This document shows, piece after piece, positions 8,835-12,056 of a stretch of 12,056 nucleotides of DNA (the stretch's first letter is position 1; every line of letters begins with the position of its first letter). The position numbers and the translations under genes were made by a program. The DNA lies in NCBI GenBank assembly GCA_003024985.2, contig PXIH01S0001348.1, one strand, 5' to 3'. Origin of the DNA: Euperipatoides rowelli. Its lineage: Eukaryota; Onychophora; Udeonychophora; Euonychophora; Peripatopsidae. Under the pieces are notes generated by a model. It was not told the origin of the DNA. It did not search any database and saw only the letters and a list, made by a program, of their open reading frames with translations.

Positions 8835-9347
8835 TCTACATTCTGATTTAAGTATTTCTGTTTGTGAGTGTCATTTGCAGTAAATAAATTATAATGATAG
8901 CATTTCATAGAAGCTGACCTTTTATTTTCCATTATAAAATAATAATACTGAAAAAAAAATCTTACATCAGCAAGCGCGTGTCTAAAATTTATATCTGGAC
9001 GCATTTTTACAAAGAATTCTAAAAAATGTTTATAAAACGAGCTATGTGCATGGTAAAAACCTACCAATATTGTAGTAGGGGGTTAGTTTTAGGAATAGAA
9101 AGCAGAGATAAATCCACAAGGCTATACACAGACACATTTTATAAAAATTTGGATTTGTCTTAAAAGTGTCACTTTTTTATTATTTTATCTGTATGATGAA
9201 TGATTATTTCTCAAATGCTTTGGATAATAATAATAATAATGAAATGTTTTGAAATTTATGCAATGAGAGTAGTTTTGAAAATAATATCTTTAGTTTTTAA
9301 CATTCAACATTAAATGTGCAAAATTAGCAATTATGGATGTCCTTCAA

Positions 9348-9381
9348 AATAATAATAATAATAATAGCAATAATAATAATA
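9348..9381. repeat. Interrupted AAT microsatellite
   Basis: AAT repeats interrupted once by AGC. A shorter pure tract of the same unit lies upstream at 9225-9240. Confidence 0.85.
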
Positions 9382-10030
9382 AAATTAGCCAATCTATTTT
9401 AAGTCATTACTTTACTAAATACAGGACTGTTTAGTATAAAATGTTTACAGTAATTATTTATTTAGACATATTTTTGTAGATAAAACTGACCAACCTTCTT
9501 CCTTCCCTACATACATGAACAATTTTCATTAGACTAAAGCAAAATAAATAATTGATCCACTGCATCTGCATGATAGCAAGACCATTACATTATTAATATT
9601 AATAAATCAAATATTCAAATAATGTTCTAGAATTTTATTTGAATTTACCATTTTATCTAAGTGAGTTGTGTAATTATTTGTATGATCTATAACATTTCGC
9701 CCTACTAAAATCATTAATAAAAAATAATTTGAATTTAAAGAACTATTAAAGATTAGTCATTAGTTCCTTTCTGAGATTTAATGTAAATTGGAAAGGCTTA
9801 TTGAACTGAATCTCTACATCAAATATTTCCAGGTAAATTATTATCAGTTACAATATGTTCACTATTGCAGTGGCTTAAACAAGCTGTATCGTACAACTAT
9901 CTAGTTCAATTTTTGATTGTTTAGTATGAGGCATTTTTCAATACTGAGTTTTATTGCATTGATACCCTTTTTAATTCCATCTCTCAAAATATATAAACAT
10001 TAAAACATTTGATTGTCGATATTTTAGTAA

Positions 10031-10054
10031 GATCACAAGTTCGATCACAAGTTC
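10031..10054. repeat. Perfect 12-bp tandem duplication
   Basis: GATCACAAGTTC occurs twice in succession within the large intron. Confidence 0.9.
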
Positions 10055-10375
10055 ATAACATAATTTGTTGTATTTTTTGCAATTTGATCTGGATGAGTAA
10101 GAGATCATAAGATCAGTTTGGTTATTAAAAAAAAAAAAAAATTTCAAAGATTTACTAGATCACCTGAACTTTTAACCTGTAAGATACAATGAAATTTGAT
10201 TGACTGCATAAACAATGAATAAGTTAATCTAGTATTAAAAAATGAGAAAAAAAAAACATTGTTGAATTTCTGAATCAAATGCACATCATACGCAGAGCAA
10301 ATATGATAATTAATAATTTGTCTATAGAAGAAATTAAATAAATTTTTTAAGCAAATTTATTGATTGTTGACTGAC

Positions 10376-10426
10376 CTTGTGGTTGTCTACTTGACTATTG
10401 TTAGAATTAACCATTGTAGAATGATT
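10376..10426 (-). CDS. ATP7: Probable 51-bp mini-exon, luminal loop before TM6 of copper ATPase
   Basis: On the minus strand a T-rich tract ending in TTTTAG is followed by 51 bases with an open frame and then AAG|GTCAGT, a good donor. In phase 0 it encodes NHSTMVNSNNSQVDNHK (17 residues), and its last codon AAG is followed in frame by the AAT that opens the CPC exon at 3680. In ATP7A/ATP7B the segment before TM6 is a short polar luminal loop of variable sequence, so a peptide rich in Asn, Ser and His fits there. It holds two N-glycosylation sequons (NHS, NNS). Both boundaries are phase 0, so skipping it would keep the frame. The call rests on splice sites, frame and position; the loop is too variable for homology to support it, and a chance pseudo-exon in AT-rich DNA is possible. 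Confidence 0.5.
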
Positions 10427-12056
10427 CTAAAATAAAAAAAATTAAATTAAATTGATTTTTTTTTTATTATTGTAATATCAAGTTTCATATTTTATAATCA
10501 ATCACTTTATCCATTAAAATTAAAAAGACTTTGTGTTTTTGTTAATTAATGATTTGTATAATAATATACTAGCACAAATAATAATAAGAGTTAATTATGG
10601 ATGGAATGATAATAGTTTTTTTAAATACCTCTGTAATTAAAATCTAGCTCATAATAGATTTTATCTTTATAGACTAATTTCAAGAAAATTACATGATAAA
10701 ATAAAATATTTAAATAAGCCAAAACAATAAAGACAATAATAATAGTACTGATAATGGAAATATACAGTATGAAGTAATGTGAATATGTTATTATAGAGCA
10801 ATGAAAATGTCTGAATACAATTTTGAAGTCATAAATATTTTTGGTATAACCAAACTTAGTGTATTTATATCCAAAATATATTCAACCATATTTGTATTTT
10901 TTTTAAATATATTATTGATTTATATATTTTCATCCCTATGAAAATTTCTTAAGTTATTTATAAATCTTATTAATGATGCCTTCATTTATTTTTTAATGTA
11001 AAATGAATAGTATATGTTTTTTTTCGCGAATGGTTATTTTTGCATTTTTAATATCTAACACATGTTCACAAATTTTTTAATTCACATTTGAGATTTAAAA
11101 ATTAATGTAAAAGNTTATTCATTATATTAAAATACACTCAAAAACAGATGTAATAAATTAGATTCCCTTTATTTCAGACAAAATAAAGAAAACAATATTT
11201 TACTCTACTTGATCTTTTTAATAGATTCCCATAATAATACAATTCTTCTTTCCCATTATCACTAACAATTTTTTCTCTTCAAATAAAAATAGAATATACT
11301 GTAGTAAATAAATTTGGTTTATTACTATAAATAGATACATTATGCTTTATTAATAAACTTGTTATATCAATACTGTATTATAAAGGTGCTGACATTACTG
11401 AAATGATCCAATCTGGCTGTGTGAGTTCCTTATTTGAATTAAATGTATCCGTTTTTTTCAAACTGAAATATACAGAATATTCAAGCATACATCACTGGCC
11501 AAATGAGGAAACATCATCTTATTTCAACCAATAGTATGGTGAGATGGTCGGCAAATAATTTTAAAAAGATAAAAACATTTTTGCAATTAACATTGACTTG
11601 ACACTTAAAATATCAGTAAAAATGCACCCCCGCCCACAATAACTAACATTGACTTGAAACTGACATGCAGCCTGACTTGAACATAGCTTAAGTGTAATTA
11701 AAAAAAAAAAAAGATATGATTATTAAAGGCTTTATTCAATCTGATATAAAAAATAAGCAATTGAAGAATTTAAAATGTAAATCTTATTCTCTTTTTTTTA
11801 ATGTTTTTCTTATTGGCTAGGGTTGCATTAATAAATGCAGTACTTTTATAATAAATTCTGTACTTAATTTAAAAAGAGAAAATAACGACAAGTATAGAAT
11901 TTTTTTTTTCATTAAAAAAGTTAAATGTACACTTTATTAAAAAAATAAAGATTTAGCACTTTGAATGCTTTAATGAGTATTAATATTTGTAAATCTTTAT
12001 TTTTGCGAATATATGTGTCCAATACTAAAGTAGGCTTCGTCGGGTTACGTATAGTC
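10427..12056 (-). other. Partial intron at the 5' side of the gene
   Basis: From the putative mini-exon to the end of the window the minus strand shows no TM5, TGE actuator or other ATP7 motif, so this is read as intron. It contains only AT-rich sequence, an ambiguous base at 11114, a 14-base direct repeat (TAACATTGACTTGA at 11588 and 11644) and three TACAGTA/TACTGTA heptamers (10763, 11297, 11371). Confidence 0.55.

Larger units (their letters stand above)
3681..10375 (-). other. Large repeat-bearing intron upstream of the CPC exon (about 6.7 kb if the mini-exon is real)
   Basis: The acceptor is the TTTTTCAG at 3681. If the 51-bp mini-exon is real, the donor is GTCAGT at 10375; if not, the intron extends past the end of the window. 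Its repeats are listed separately. The stretches 3690-4114, 4480-5604, 5985-6474, 6500-7279, 7763-8190, 8260-8514 and 8835-10375 are AT-rich and hold only A/T runs, AAT microsatellites at 9225-9240 and 9348-9381, and scattered TACAGTA heptamers. I saw no exon of the ATPase and no transposase reading frame in them. Confidence 0.6.

Noticed and set aside
8828-9067. Minus-strand frame of 79 codons in the large intron
   Set aside because: No ATP7 similarity; it overlaps repeat-derived sequence and is rich in residues from AT-rich codons.

Overview
The window is animal nuclear DNA, strongly AT-rich by eye, and it carries an internal piece of one gene on the minus strand: a copper-transporting P1B-type ATPase of the ATP7A/ATP7B family. 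Three exons are certain from their protein motifs and splice sites: the CPC exon (3489-3680), the DKTG/SEHP exon (2133-2315) and the first nucleotide-binding-loop exon (1556-1778). They join in frame at codon boundaries. A fourth, 51-bp mini-exon (10376-10426) is likely but rests only on splice signals, frame and a plausible loop sequence. The spliceosomal introns rule out a bacterial CopA. The phylum cannot be read from the sequence; the protein looks metazoan and the long AT-rich introns fit an invertebrate, but that is inference.

Layout on the + strand, which runs from the gene's 3' side to its 5' side: 1-1555 is part of an intron with a nested pair of hAT-like non-autonomous elements (about 372-691). 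1556-1778, 2133-2315 and 3489-3680 are the exons, with introns of 354 and 1173 bp between them. 3681-10375 is one intron of about 6.7 kb with several repeats: a degenerate repeat (about 4115-4475), a two-copy tandem duplication (5605-5984), an A13G12 tract (6475-6499), a repeat-spacer-repeat structure with a GC-rich spacer (7280-7762), a piggyBac-like TTAA end (8191) and large hairpins (8515-8834). 10376-10426 is the mini-exon. 10427-12056 is the next intron upstream in the gene, with no exon I recognise.

The exons cover the luminal loop before TM6, TM6 with the CPC copper site, the phosphorylation motif DKTGT and the first part of the ATP-binding domain with SEHP and GCG. The N-terminal metal-binding domains, TM1-TM5, the TGE actuator domain, the GDGxNDSP hinge and TM7-TM8 lie outside the window or in sequence I could not recognise. 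No second gene, RNA gene or CRISPR array is supported. The most unusual genome-scale signal is a strong excess of the heptamer TACAGTA/TACTGTA: I counted 22 copies, spread over the non-coding sequence.
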